A stretch of DNA of 64,000 nucleotides, from the NCBI RefSeq assembly GCF_024642105.1, contig NZ_JAHEBT010000001.1:124001-188000 (forward strand). Direction: 5' to 3'. This document shows, piece after piece, positions 8,028 through 16,058 of the stretch. The position numbers were made by a program, and so were the translations under genes. The notes under the pieces were generated by a model that worked only from the letters and a program-made list of their open reading frames with translations, was not told where the DNA came from and made no database searches. Position 1 is the stretch's first letter. The number at the start of each line of letters is the position of its first letter. The stretch comes from Flavobacterium sp. GTDB taxonomy: Bacteria > Bacteroidota > Bacteroidia > Flavobacteriales > Flavobacteriaceae.

Positions 8028-9962
8028 ATGCAGAATCAAACCCGTATTATAATAGAAAATGTTTTGCCTCAATTAGATGGAGGTGTCTTTGCAATAAAAC
8101 GAATTGTTGATCAAAAAGTTAGAGTAACCGCTTCTGTTTTTTCAGATGGGCATGATGTTATTCAATGTGCCGTAAAATTCAAACATCAATCGGATAAAAA
8201 ATGGCAAGAAATTCGAATGATTCCTGCTGATAACGACGAATGGTATTGTGAATTTAAAGTCGAAAAACAAGGAACTTATACTTATTTTGTTGAAGGTTGG
8301 GTAGATTATGCGCTGAATTGGCAACACGGTACCGAACGTAAAATTTTTGATAGCCAACAGGTTAAGTCAGAATTGTTAGAAGGTGCAGAATATGTAAAAG
8401 AAATTCTTAAACTAGCTTCTAAAGAAGAAAAAAAATACTTGGACACTGTAGTCAAATTGTTCTCAACAGAATCCGAATACGATAATGGAGTTAGAGAAGC
8501 AATTTCGCACGAGTTAACACAAATTTTCAAGAAGTACCCAACGCGTTTTCTTGCCAATCAATCGCAAGAATTACAAGTGTATGTAGATAGAGAAAAAGCA
8601 TTATTTAGCACTTGGTACGAGTTTTTTCCACGTTCTGCTTCGCAAGTAGAAGGCAAACACGGAACGTTCAAAGACTGTGAAACGCTTTTGCCAAGAGTGG
8701 CAGCAATGGGATTTGATACCTTGTATTTTCCGCCCATTCATCCTATTGGAGAAGTAAATAGAAAAGGAAAAAATAATGCAACTAATGCCGAACCTGGAGA
8801 TGTAGGCTCTCCTTGGGGAATTGGTTCCCAGTATGGTGGGCATAAATCAACGCATCCTGAATTAGGAACAATTGAAGATTTCAAATCTTTAGTGAAAACA
8901 GCCAAGGATTTGGGAATTGAAGTAGCTATGGATTATGCGCTACAAGCGGCTCCAGATCATCCTTATGTAAAAGAATTTCCTCAATGGTTCAAATGGCGTC
9001 CTGACGGCACGGTACAATATGCTGAAAATCCGCCTAAAAAATACCAAGATATTTTGCCTATTTATTTTGAAAGTAGCGACTGGAAAAACCTTTGGAAAGA
9101 GTTGCTTGATGTGGCGCTGTTTTGGGTAGAAGAATGCGGAATTCGTGTTTTTAGGGTCGATAATCCACATACCAAACCTTTTTACTTTTGGGGTTGGCTC
9201 ATTGCTGAAATTAAGAAAAAACACCCAGATGTACTGTTTTTAGCGGAAGCTTTTACACGTCCAAAAATTATGAACGAATTGGCTAAACAAGGTTTCAGTC
9301 AATCATATACGTATTTCACTTGGAGAAATACAAAAAGTGAATTGACAGAGTATGTAACCGAATTAACGCAATCGGAACAAAAAGAATTTTACCGACCTAA
9401 TTTTTGGCCAAATACTCCCGATATTAATCCGTTTGCCTTGCAAAGTGGTAACGAGTCGGTGCATTTGCAAAAGTATTTCTTAGCAGCTACTTTGAGTTCT
9501 AGTGTTGGAATTTATGGGCCAGTATTTGAATATCGTGTTTGCGAACCACAGGCTCCTGGAAAAGAAGAATATCTGAATTCTGAGAAATACGAGTTTGTGA
9601 AATGGGATTGGAATCAGCAAAATAAAATAACCACGCTAATCACTCGAATCAATTTCATAAGAAAACAGCAAACTTCGTTACAACAAACTAACAATATTGT
9701 TTTTTGCGACACCAATAACGATCAAGTATTGGCCTATTATAAGTTTGATGATGAGAAACAAAATGAAACCTTGATGGTAGTGAATTTAGACGCATTTAAT
9801 ACCATTCAAACCACGATTAGAATTCCTGTAGAACATTTGGAAACAACCCAAATTCAGGTTACAGACTTGATAACGGGTAATACATATTTTTGGAATCAAG
9901 AATGGAATTTTATAGAACTTTCTCCAGAACTACCTTTTCATTTATTTAAAATTCAGCGATAA
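8028..9962 (+). CDS. glgE: alpha-1,4-glucan:maltose-1-phosphate maltosyltransferase
   Basis: GlgE (GH13_3) extends alpha-1,4-glucans by transferring maltose from maltose-1-phosphate. The 644-residue product has the family's N-terminal beta-sandwich (RIIIENVLPQLDGG, about residues 5-110), then the GH13 barrel. The nucleophile region is FRVDNPHTKPFYFWGW (Asp about 378), a string specific to GlgE rather than amylases. The acid is in FLAEAFTRP (Glu about 407). MDYALQAAPDHPYV is the region-I equivalent. The stop overlaps the maltokinase start (TAATG), which couples enzyme and donor-making kinase. With Mak and GlgB the genes make most of the GlgE pathway of glucan synthesis, which otherwise requires TreS. 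Confidence 0.96.
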   Translation: MQNQTRIIIENVLPQLDGGVFAIKRIVDQKVRVTASVFSDGHDVIQCAVKFKHQSDKKWQEIRMIPADNDEWYCEFKVEKQGTYTYFVEGWVDYALNWQHGTERKIFDSQQVKSELLEGAEYVKEILKLASKEEKKYLDTVVKLFSTESEYDNGVREAISHELTQIFKKYPTRFLANQSQELQVYVDREKALFSTWYEFFPRSASQVEGKHGTFKDCETLLPRVAAMGFDTLYFPPIHPIGEVNRKGKNNATNAEPGDVGSPWGIGSQYGGHKSTHPELGTIEDFKSLVKTAKDLGIEVAMDYALQAAPDHPYVKEFPQWFKWRPDGTVQYAENPPKKYQDILPIYFESSDWKNLWKELLDVALFWVEECGIRVFRVDNPHTKPFYFWGWLIAEIKKKHPDVLFLAEAFTRPKIMNELAKQGFSQSYTYFTWRNTKSELTEYVTELTQSEQKEFYRPNFWPNTPDINPFALQSGNESVHLQKYFLAATLSSSVGIYGPVFEYRVCEPQAPGKEEYLNSEKYEFVKWDWNQQNKITTLITRINFIRKQQTSLQQTNNIVFCDTNNDQVLAYYKFDDEKQNETLMVVNLDAFNTIQTTIRIPVEHLETTQIQVTDLITGNTYFWNQEWNFIELSPELPFHLFKIQR

Positions 9963-11599
9963 TGAAAGAAAATAAAATCAACGAAGACGAATTTCAAAAT
10001 CCATTTGTTTTTAAAACAGATTGGAAGAATGCCTTTGACGACGAAGAATTTATAAAAGTTTTTTCGTCAGATATTTTAGAAAACTACATCATCAATAAAC
10101 GTTGGTATGGGGGTAAGGCAAGTACTTTGAAATACATCGAAGTCGTTGATTCTTTCAAAATCACATCAAAGAACAACAACTATTACGGAGTGTTGTTAGA
10201 AGTCAATTTTAAAGAGGCTTTCTTTCAACATTATTTCATGCCCATTTCTTTTATGTTAGAAGAAGAATTGGATACGAATACAATTATTGCTCCTGTTCAA
10301 TTGAATGGTAAGGATGGATTCTTGGTCGATGCGTTACATCAAGAAGATTTCAGAAAATTACTATTTGATAAAATTATTACTTCTAAAGAAAATGATATTT
10401 CTAAAGTGAATTTTCATAAAGGAGTAAAATTGTTAGACAAAGAGTATATTTCGTCCAAATTTATGGGAGTAGAGCAAAGCAATACTTCGATTATTTACAA
10501 CGATAACTTAGTCTTAAAGATTTTTCGAAGAATTTATATTAGTATGAATCCAGACTATGAAATCAGTCGTTTTCTTACTGAGAGAATGAATTTTAAAAGT
10601 TCGCCAGAATATAAAGGAAGTATTAGTGTTAATTTTTCAGAGGGCGATATCACGTTGGGATTGATGCAAGAATTGGTTCCAAATCAAGGTGATGCTTGGA
10701 AATATATGTTAGAAGAAGTGGATCGAATTTTTTCTAATTTGAGTGCTAAAAAAATCAAAATCGACAAACTTCCCAATATTGAATTATTTCAAAAATTGCG
10801 GTTGAATGAAGTTCCTCCAGAAATTATTGATTGGGCAGGATTGAGTGTTATTTTGCGCATTCAAACTTTAGCCAGACGCACCGCAGAAATGCACATTGCT
10901 TTAGGAAGTGACATTCACGAAACGGCTTTTACACCGACTACATACAACGGAGATTATACGGTTTGGCTTAAAAATAGGTTAACGTATCAATTTCAGAATC
11001 GTTTGAATATTCTAGAAAATAATTTGCATAAACTAGATGGTTTAGCGTTGGATTTAGCCAATCAATTTTTAGATCATAAAAAATCAATTCGAAAATTATT
11101 TTTGGATTTTGATTGGACTAAAATGAAATCAGAACGCATTAGAATTCACGGAGATTATCATTTAGGACAAGTGTTGGTCAACGGAGATGATTTTTATATT
11201 TTGGATTTTGAAGGAGAGCCAGAAAGTACCATTCGAGATCGAAAAGTGAAGCAGCCGCCATTGAAAGATGTAGCTGGGATGTTTCGTTCGTTTCATTATG
11301 CTATTTACGCAACGATTTTTAATAATAAAGAGAAGTATCCTTACGAACAAAAAGAGTTGTTTCAAGCAGGGGAAGTGTTGTTTAAATATTTTGTAGGGGT
11401 CTTTTTGCAAACTTATGTAGAAGTGGCTCAAGCAGGTAATTTGAACATTGGTTACAACAAAGAAATCGACTTTTTGTTGAAATATTGCTTGTTAGAAAAA
11501 GCAGTATATGAACTGGGATATGAACTCAATTCACGTCCGCGTTGGTCTGTAATTCCGTTGACCGGAATTGCAAGTATTATGGAATTTGATAAAAATTAG
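9962..11599 (+). CDS. mak: maltokinase (Pep2/Mak-like), APH-fold
   Basis: This 545-residue kinase-like protein resembles maltokinases that make maltose-1-phosphate for GlgE. NKRWYGGKAS near residue 42 is the typical start of the Mak N-terminal cap. VLKIFRR carries the ATP-binding Lys. The catalytic loop is RIHGDYHLGQVL (HGD with Asp as base), followed by YILDFEGEP, equivalent to the metal-binding DFG. These strings are family signatures. It starts within the glgE stop codon, so it is clearly part of the same operon. Its maltose source, usually TreS (often fused or adjacent), is not seen in the window. Confidence 0.9.
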   Translation: MKENKINEDEFQNPFVFKTDWKNAFDDEEFIKVFSSDILENYIINKRWYGGKASTLKYIEVVDSFKITSKNNNYYGVLLEVNFKEAFFQHYFMPISFMLEEELDTNTIIAPVQLNGKDGFLVDALHQEDFRKLLFDKIITSKENDISKVNFHKGVKLLDKEYISSKFMGVEQSNTSIIYNDNLVLKIFRRIYISMNPDYEISRFLTERMNFKSSPEYKGSISVNFSEGDITLGLMQELVPNQGDAWKYMLEEVDRIFSNLSAKKIKIDKLPNIELFQKLRLNEVPPEIIDWAGLSVILRIQTLARRTAEMHIALGSDIHETAFTPTTYNGDYTVWLKNRLTYQFQNRLNILENNLHKLDGLALDLANQFLDHKKSIRKLFLDFDWTKMKSERIRIHGDYHLGQVLVNGDDFYILDFEGEPESTIRDRKVKQPPLKDVAGMFRSFHYAIYATIFNNKEKYPYEQKELFQAGEVLFKYFVGVFLQTYVEVAQAGNLNIGYNKEIDFLLKYCLLEKAVYELGYELNSRPRWSVIPLTGIASIMEFDKN

Positions 11600-11612
11600 T
11601 AGTATATAAAAG

Positions 11613-11620
11613 TATATTTG
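11613..11620 (+). promoter_or_regulatory. -7 element TATATTTG upstream of glgB
   Basis: TATATTTG lies 25 bases before the glgB ATG in the 46-base gap after maltokinase. This suggests glgB can also be transcribed on its own. A TTTG at 11585-11588, 24 bases upstream, is a possible but widely spaced -33 element. Confidence 0.5.
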
Positions 11621-11645
11621 ATACTTATAGAAATAAAAACACACA

Positions 11646-13553
11646 ATGAGCAAAGTACAAGGATATTCCCTTTTTACCGATTTTGATATTGATTTATTTA
11701 AAGCAGGAAAACATTTTAGACTCTATGAAAAACTAGGAGCGCATCCGATTGAAGTAGATGGAGTTTCGGGTGTTTATTTTGCTGTTTGGGCACCATCAGC
11801 ACGTTCTGTATCTGTAGTTGGAGATTTTAACTATTGGATTCAAGGCGAGCATCAATTAAATGTTCGTTGGGATTCTTCTGGAATTTGGGAAGGATTCATT
11901 CCTGGAGTTCAAAAAGGAACTACTTACAAATATAAAATTCAATCTGAAAATGGTGGAATAATCACTGAAAAAGCAGACCCTTTTGCATTTTACTGTGAAA
12001 AACCACCGCTTACAGCTTCTGTAATCTGGGATTTGGATTACAAATGGAAAGATACTAATTGGATGAAAACCCGTAAAGAACACAATGCTTTGGATAAGCC
12101 GTATTCGGTTTACGAAGTGCATTTGGGTTCTTGGAAACGTCATGGTTCAGAAAATCGATTTTTGACCTATTTAGAATTTGCGGATGAATTAGTAGCATAC
12201 GTAAAAGAAACAGGTTTTACTCACGTAGAGTTTATGCCTGTGATGGAGTATCCGTATGATCCTTCTTGGGGCTACCAACTAGTCGGTTATTTTGCGCCAA
12301 CTTCTCGTTTTGGAACTCCACAAGAATTCATGGTTTTGGTAGACAAACTACACCAAGCAGGAATCGGAGTGATTTTGGACTGGGTTCCTTCACACTTTCC
12401 TGACGATGCGCACGGTTTAGGCTTCTTTGACGGTTCGAATCTTTTTGAACATCCCGACAGACGCAAAGGATATCATCCCGATTGGAAAAGTTTGGTTTTT
12501 AATTATGGACGAAATGAAGTGCGTTCGTTTTTGATTAGTAACGCTTTATTTTGGTTACAACATTATCATATTGATGGACTTCGTGTAGATGCAGTAGCTT
12601 CGATGTTGTACTTGGATTATTCTAGAAAAGACGGGGAGTGGGAGCCTAATATTTTTGGTGGAAGAGAAAACCTAGATACGATTAGTTTCTTAAAAGATTT
12701 TAACGAAGCCGTTTATGCTAATTATGAAGGTGTGCAAACTATTGCTGAAGAAAGCACCTCGTTTCCAATGGTTTCAAGACCAACATTTGCAGGTGGTTTA
12801 GGCTTTGGTATGAAATGGATGATGGGCTGGATGCACGATACATTACAATACTTTAAAAAAGATCCAATTCACAGAAAATACCATCAAAATGATTTGACTT
12901 TTTCAATGACCTATGCTTTTTCAGAGAATTTTATGTTACCACTTTCACATGACGAAGTTGTCTATGGAAAATGCTCCATTGCAGGTAGAATGCCGGGTGA
13001 TGAATGGCAAAAATTTGCCAATTTACGATTGCTTTACGGTTATATGTTTACGCATCCTGGAACCAAGTTGCTTTTTATGGGAGCTGAGTTTGGGCAAAGT
13101 GGGGAATGGAATTTTGAACAAAGTTTGGATTGGCATTTACTGCAATATCCATTTCATGAAGGAGTAAGAAAGTTAATTGCAGGTTTGAATGATTTGTATA
13201 AAAGTCAACCTGCTTTACATGAAAAACAATTCAGTCCCGAAGGATTTGAGTGGATTAACTATTCCGATCATCATAATGCAGTAATGACGTATATCCGTAA
13301 AGGAAATAACTCAAAAGAAGATGTGATTGTAGTGTGTAATTTCACTCCTGTAGTGCGTAAAAATTACAGAATTGGTTTGCCTAAAAAAGGAAAATTAGTC
13401 GAAATATTCAATAGTGATGCCGAAGTTTTTGGAGGAAGCGGTGTAGCTAATTCAGGTAAATTAACCATAGAAAATTCGCCTTATGATGGTAGAGATTATT
13501 CTATAGAATTAGATTTAGCTCCTTTGGCGGTCATGGTATTCAGAATTTCGTAA
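11646..13553 (+). CDS. glgB: 1,4-alpha-glucan branching enzyme
   Basis: GlgB (GH13_9) cuts alpha-1,4 chains and re-attaches them by alpha-1,6 links, finishing the glucan made by GlgE. The 635 residues contain an N-terminal CBM48 sandwich (GVYFAVWAPSARSVSVVGDFNYW) and the barrel. Signature strings are VYEVHLGSWKR, EFMPVMEYPYDPSWGYQ, DWVPSHFPDD, GLRVDAVASMLY (nucleophile Asp about 315), IAEEST (acid Glu about 368) and LPLSHDEVVYGK (third Asp). The C-terminal beta domain follows. It is slightly shorter than the roughly 730-residue enterobacterial enzyme because it lacks the extra N1 domain. It is the last gene of the alpha-glucan cluster. Confidence 0.97.
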   Translation: MSKVQGYSLFTDFDIDLFKAGKHFRLYEKLGAHPIEVDGVSGVYFAVWAPSARSVSVVGDFNYWIQGEHQLNVRWDSSGIWEGFIPGVQKGTTYKYKIQSENGGIITEKADPFAFYCEKPPLTASVIWDLDYKWKDTNWMKTRKEHNALDKPYSVYEVHLGSWKRHGSENRFLTYLEFADELVAYVKETGFTHVEFMPVMEYPYDPSWGYQLVGYFAPTSRFGTPQEFMVLVDKLHQAGIGVILDWVPSHFPDDAHGLGFFDGSNLFEHPDRRKGYHPDWKSLVFNYGRNEVRSFLISNALFWLQHYHIDGLRVDAVASMLYLDYSRKDGEWEPNIFGGRENLDTISFLKDFNEAVYANYEGVQTIAEESTSFPMVSRPTFAGGLGFGMKWMMGWMHDTLQYFKKDPIHRKYHQNDLTFSMTYAFSENFMLPLSHDEVVYGKCSIAGRMPGDEWQKFANLRLLYGYMFTHPGTKLLFMGAEFGQSGEWNFEQSLDWHLLQYPFHEGVRKLIAGLNDLYKSQPALHEKQFSPEGFEWINYSDHHNAVMTYIRKGNNSKEDVIVVCNFTPVVRKNYRIGLPKKGKLVEIFNSDAEVFGGSGVANSGKLTIENSPYDGRDYSIELDLAPLAVMVFRIS

Positions 13554-13576
13554 TTCAACCGTATATTTTGTTTTTG

Positions 13577-13640
13577 TTCGATTTAGATTTTAATAAAGAT
13601 TTAAAAACTATAAATTTGTAACTCTTAAATCTAAATCGAA
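13577..13640. promoter_or_regulatory. inverted-repeat pair around the M48 protease promoter (possible operator)
   Basis: TTCGATTTAGATTT (13577-13590) and its exact reverse complement AAATCTAAATCGAA (13627-13640) flank a -7 element TAAATTTG at 13611-13618. The right arm ends on the first base of the M48 start codon. The 36-base spacing places one arm near or upstream of -33 and the other at the transcription start, as expected for a repressor operator pair, or for a long stem in a read-through transcript. Confidence 0.5.
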
Positions 13641-14455
13641 TGAAAAAATATTTTTTACTAGGACTATCCGCTTTTGGATTATTATTTTCTTGTGCAACCA
13701 ACCCATTGACAGGAAAATCAACACTTAATTTTGTTTCAAATGCAGAATTATTTCCGTCATCATTCCAACAATACGGAACGTTTTTAAAAGAAAATAAAGT
13801 AATTACAGGTACTGCTAATGCTAAATTAGTGGAGAAAGTAGGTATCAGAATTAAATTAGCCGCCGAAAAATATTTGAATTATTTGGGGCAAACGCAATAT
13901 CTGAAAGGCTATGAATGGGAATATAAGTTAGTAGAAAGCAAAGATATCAATGCGTGGTGTATGCCAGGAGGTAAAATTGTAGTCTATTCAGGAATATTAC
14001 CCGTAACCCTTAATGAAGCTGGGTTAGCAACGGTTATGGGGCATGAAGTTTCTCACGCTTTAGCCAATCATGGAGCGCAACGAATGAGCGCAACTCAGTT
14101 ACAACAGATAGGAGCTGTAGGAGTAGCTCTAGCGACAGGTAAAGAGAGTGCTGAAAAGCAAGAAATGTGGCAAAAATATTACGGTATTGGATCTCAAGTA
14201 GGCGTAATGTTACCTTTTAGCAGAAGTCATGAAAGCGAAGCAGATAAGATTGGTTTAACATTGATGGCTATTGCGGGTTACAATCTAGAGGAGTCTGTAC
14301 TTTTTTGGGAAAGAATGGCTGCTAAATCATCTGGAAAATCCCAACCTGAATTTTTAAGTACTCACCCTTCTGATGCTACTCGAATAGACAATTTAAGAGC
14401 ATTAATTCCAGAGGCGAAAGCGATTGCTACTAAAGTTGGAATTATAGCTAGATAA
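13640..14455 (+). CDS. M48 family metallopeptidase, lipoprotein
   Basis: A 271-residue peptidase with a lipoprotein signal: the lipobox lies in LLFSCATNP, so the mature protein is tethered by a lipidated Cys. The HExxH zinc site is GHEVSHALANHG, and the third ligand Glu is in SRSHESEADKIG. The C-terminal FLSTHPSDATRIDNL is the conserved M48C/LoiP-type end. These proteases usually work on outer membrane or periplasmic protein quality control. It has its own promoter (TAAATTTG) inside a striking inverted repeat and is closed by a strong terminator. Confidence 0.93.
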   Translation: MKKYFLLGLSAFGLLFSCATNPLTGKSTLNFVSNAELFPSSFQQYGTFLKENKVITGTANAKLVEKVGIRIKLAAEKYLNYLGQTQYLKGYEWEYKLVESKDINAWCMPGGKIVVYSGILPVTLNEAGLATVMGHEVSHALANHGAQRMSATQLQQIGAVGVALATGKESAEKQEMWQKYYGIGSQVGVMLPFSRSHESEADKIGLTLMAIAGYNLEESVLFWERMAAKSSGKSQPEFLSTHPSDATRIDNLRALIPEAKAIATKVGIIAR

Positions 14456-14470
14456 TTTAATCAGTTCATA

Positions 14471-14513
14471 AAAAAACGGGCTATTCTTTTCTTAAAGAAT
14501 AGCCCGTTTTTTT
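14471..14513 (+). terminator. intrinsic terminator after the M48 gene
   Basis: AAAAACGGGCTATTCTTT, loop tctt, then AAAGAATAGCCCGTTTTTTT: a stem of about 17 base pairs followed by a T tract, directly after the M48 peptidase stop. Confidence 0.9.
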
Positions 14514-14602
14514 ACAAATTACAGTTTAAAGTCCGAATTATATCTAGTTTTTGTGATACTAATTAAAAAATAAATAAATTAGTCCCCTAAACCAAAATAA
14601 TT

Positions 14603-15928
14603 ATGGCAGATTTACAAAAAGGGGATAAGAAATTATTGAATGCTTGGGCATTTTATGATTGGGCTAATTCAGTATATTCATTAGTAATATCCTCCGCTGT
14701 TTTCCCTATTTTTTATGAAGCCTTATTCTCAGAACGCAGCCATTATATCACTATTTTTTGTTTCTCGCTTAAGAACTCGGCCTTAATTAGTTTTGTTACT
14801 GCTTTTGCTTTTTTAGTGGTGGCTTTTATTTCTCCAATCCTCTCCGGAATTTCAGATTATGTAGGTAATAAAAAATCATTCATGAAGTTCTTCTGCTACT
14901 TGGGTGCCTTATCTTGTATTGGATTGTATTGGTTTAGTCTTGAAAATATTTACCTCAGTTTAATATTCTATTTTTTAGGATTAGTGGGCTTTTGGGGAAG
15001 TTGGGTTTTTTATAATTCGTATTTGCCGGACATAGCTTTTGCTGAACAACAAGATGAAATTAGTGCCAAAGGCTTTTCTTATGGGTACATTGGGAGTGTA
15101 ATTTTACTTGTGGTTAATTTGGCTATGATTATGAAGCCTGATTTTTTTGGAATGACAGGTAATGAGAATGAAGCAGCATTAAAAGCCATGCGGTATTCCT
15201 TTGTGATGGTAGGTATTTGGTGGATTTTGTTTAGCCAATATACCTATTACTATTTGCCAAAAGGCAATAAAATTGTAGCAAGTAAAATAAAACAACACAT
15301 TGTATTCAACGGTTACAAAGAGTTATTAAAAGTTTGGAATTTATTATCCGAAAATTTGGCTTTGAAAAAATACCTTGCTAGTTTCTTCGTGTATAGTATG
15401 GCAGTGCAAACGGTAATGTTGATTGCAACCTATTTTGGAAAACAAGAAATTCAATGGGCTTCGCAAAGTGAGAGTACTACTGGTTTGATTATCTGTATTT
15501 TATTGATTCAGTTAGTTGCTATTGTGGGGGCTACCTTTACTTCTAAAGCATCTGCTAAATATGGAAACATACCTACTTTGATTGCTATTAATGCTTTCTG
15601 GGTAGTATTGTGTGCTTTAGCCTATTTCATCACATTGCCCATTCATTTTTATGTGATGGCGGGTTTAGTCGGTTTGGTAATGGGTGGAATTCAAGCATTA
15701 TCTCGTTCTACCTACTCAAAATTGTTACCGGAATCTGAAGATACGGCTTCATTTTTTAGCTTTTATGACGTAGCCGAAAAAATCGGAATTGTTATTGGGA
15801 TGTGTGTTTATGGAATCATAGATCAAATTACGGGTAGTCCGCGATTTGCCATCGTGTTTTTAGGTATCTTCTTTGTAATTGGACTTGTTCTATTACGACG
15901 TGTTCCCAAAACTACTGAATTAGAATAA
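14603..15928 (+). CDS. UMF1-type MFS transporter
   Basis: A 441-residue membrane protein with about 12 hydrophobic segments. The start LNAWAFYDWANSVYSLVIS and the loop SPILSGISDYVGNKKSFMKF match the UMF1/Atg22-like MFS family, whose members are thought to export amino acids or related metabolites; the substrate here is unknown. The late motif GGIQALSRSTYSKLLPE is also conserved in that family. It stands alone between two non-overlapping plus-strand genes, with no clear promoter match and no terminator seen. Confidence 0.88.
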   Translation: MADLQKGDKKLLNAWAFYDWANSVYSLVISSAVFPIFYEALFSERSHYITIFCFSLKNSALISFVTAFAFLVVAFISPILSGISDYVGNKKSFMKFFCYLGALSCIGLYWFSLENIYLSLIFYFLGLVGFWGSWVFYNSYLPDIAFAEQQDEISAKGFSYGYIGSVILLVVNLAMIMKPDFFGMTGNENEAALKAMRYSFVMVGIWWILFSQYTYYYLPKGNKIVASKIKQHIVFNGYKELLKVWNLLSENLALKKYLASFFVYSMAVQTVMLIATYFGKQEIQWASQSESTTGLIICILLIQLVAIVGATFTSKASAKYGNIPTLIAINAFWVVLCALAYFITLPIHFYVMAGLVGLVMGGIQALSRSTYSKLLPESEDTASFFSFYDVAEKIGIVIGMCVYGIIDQITGSPRFAIVFLGIFFVIGLVLLRRVPKTTELE

Positions 15929-16058
15929 TCATTTCTATTTGGTTTTCTGTTTTGGCACAGAGATTGACTTATTAAGAGTCGGTCTTTAGAACTGCATTGC
16001 CAATTGCATAGACCAATCGAATTATAAAAATTAATGACAAAACGACTTATTATACTTT

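Noticed and set aside
15929-16058. Possible structured leader before lon (GGTCT...AGACC)
   Set aside because: Only short imperfect pairing is present and no promoter defines a transcript start; not enough for a call.
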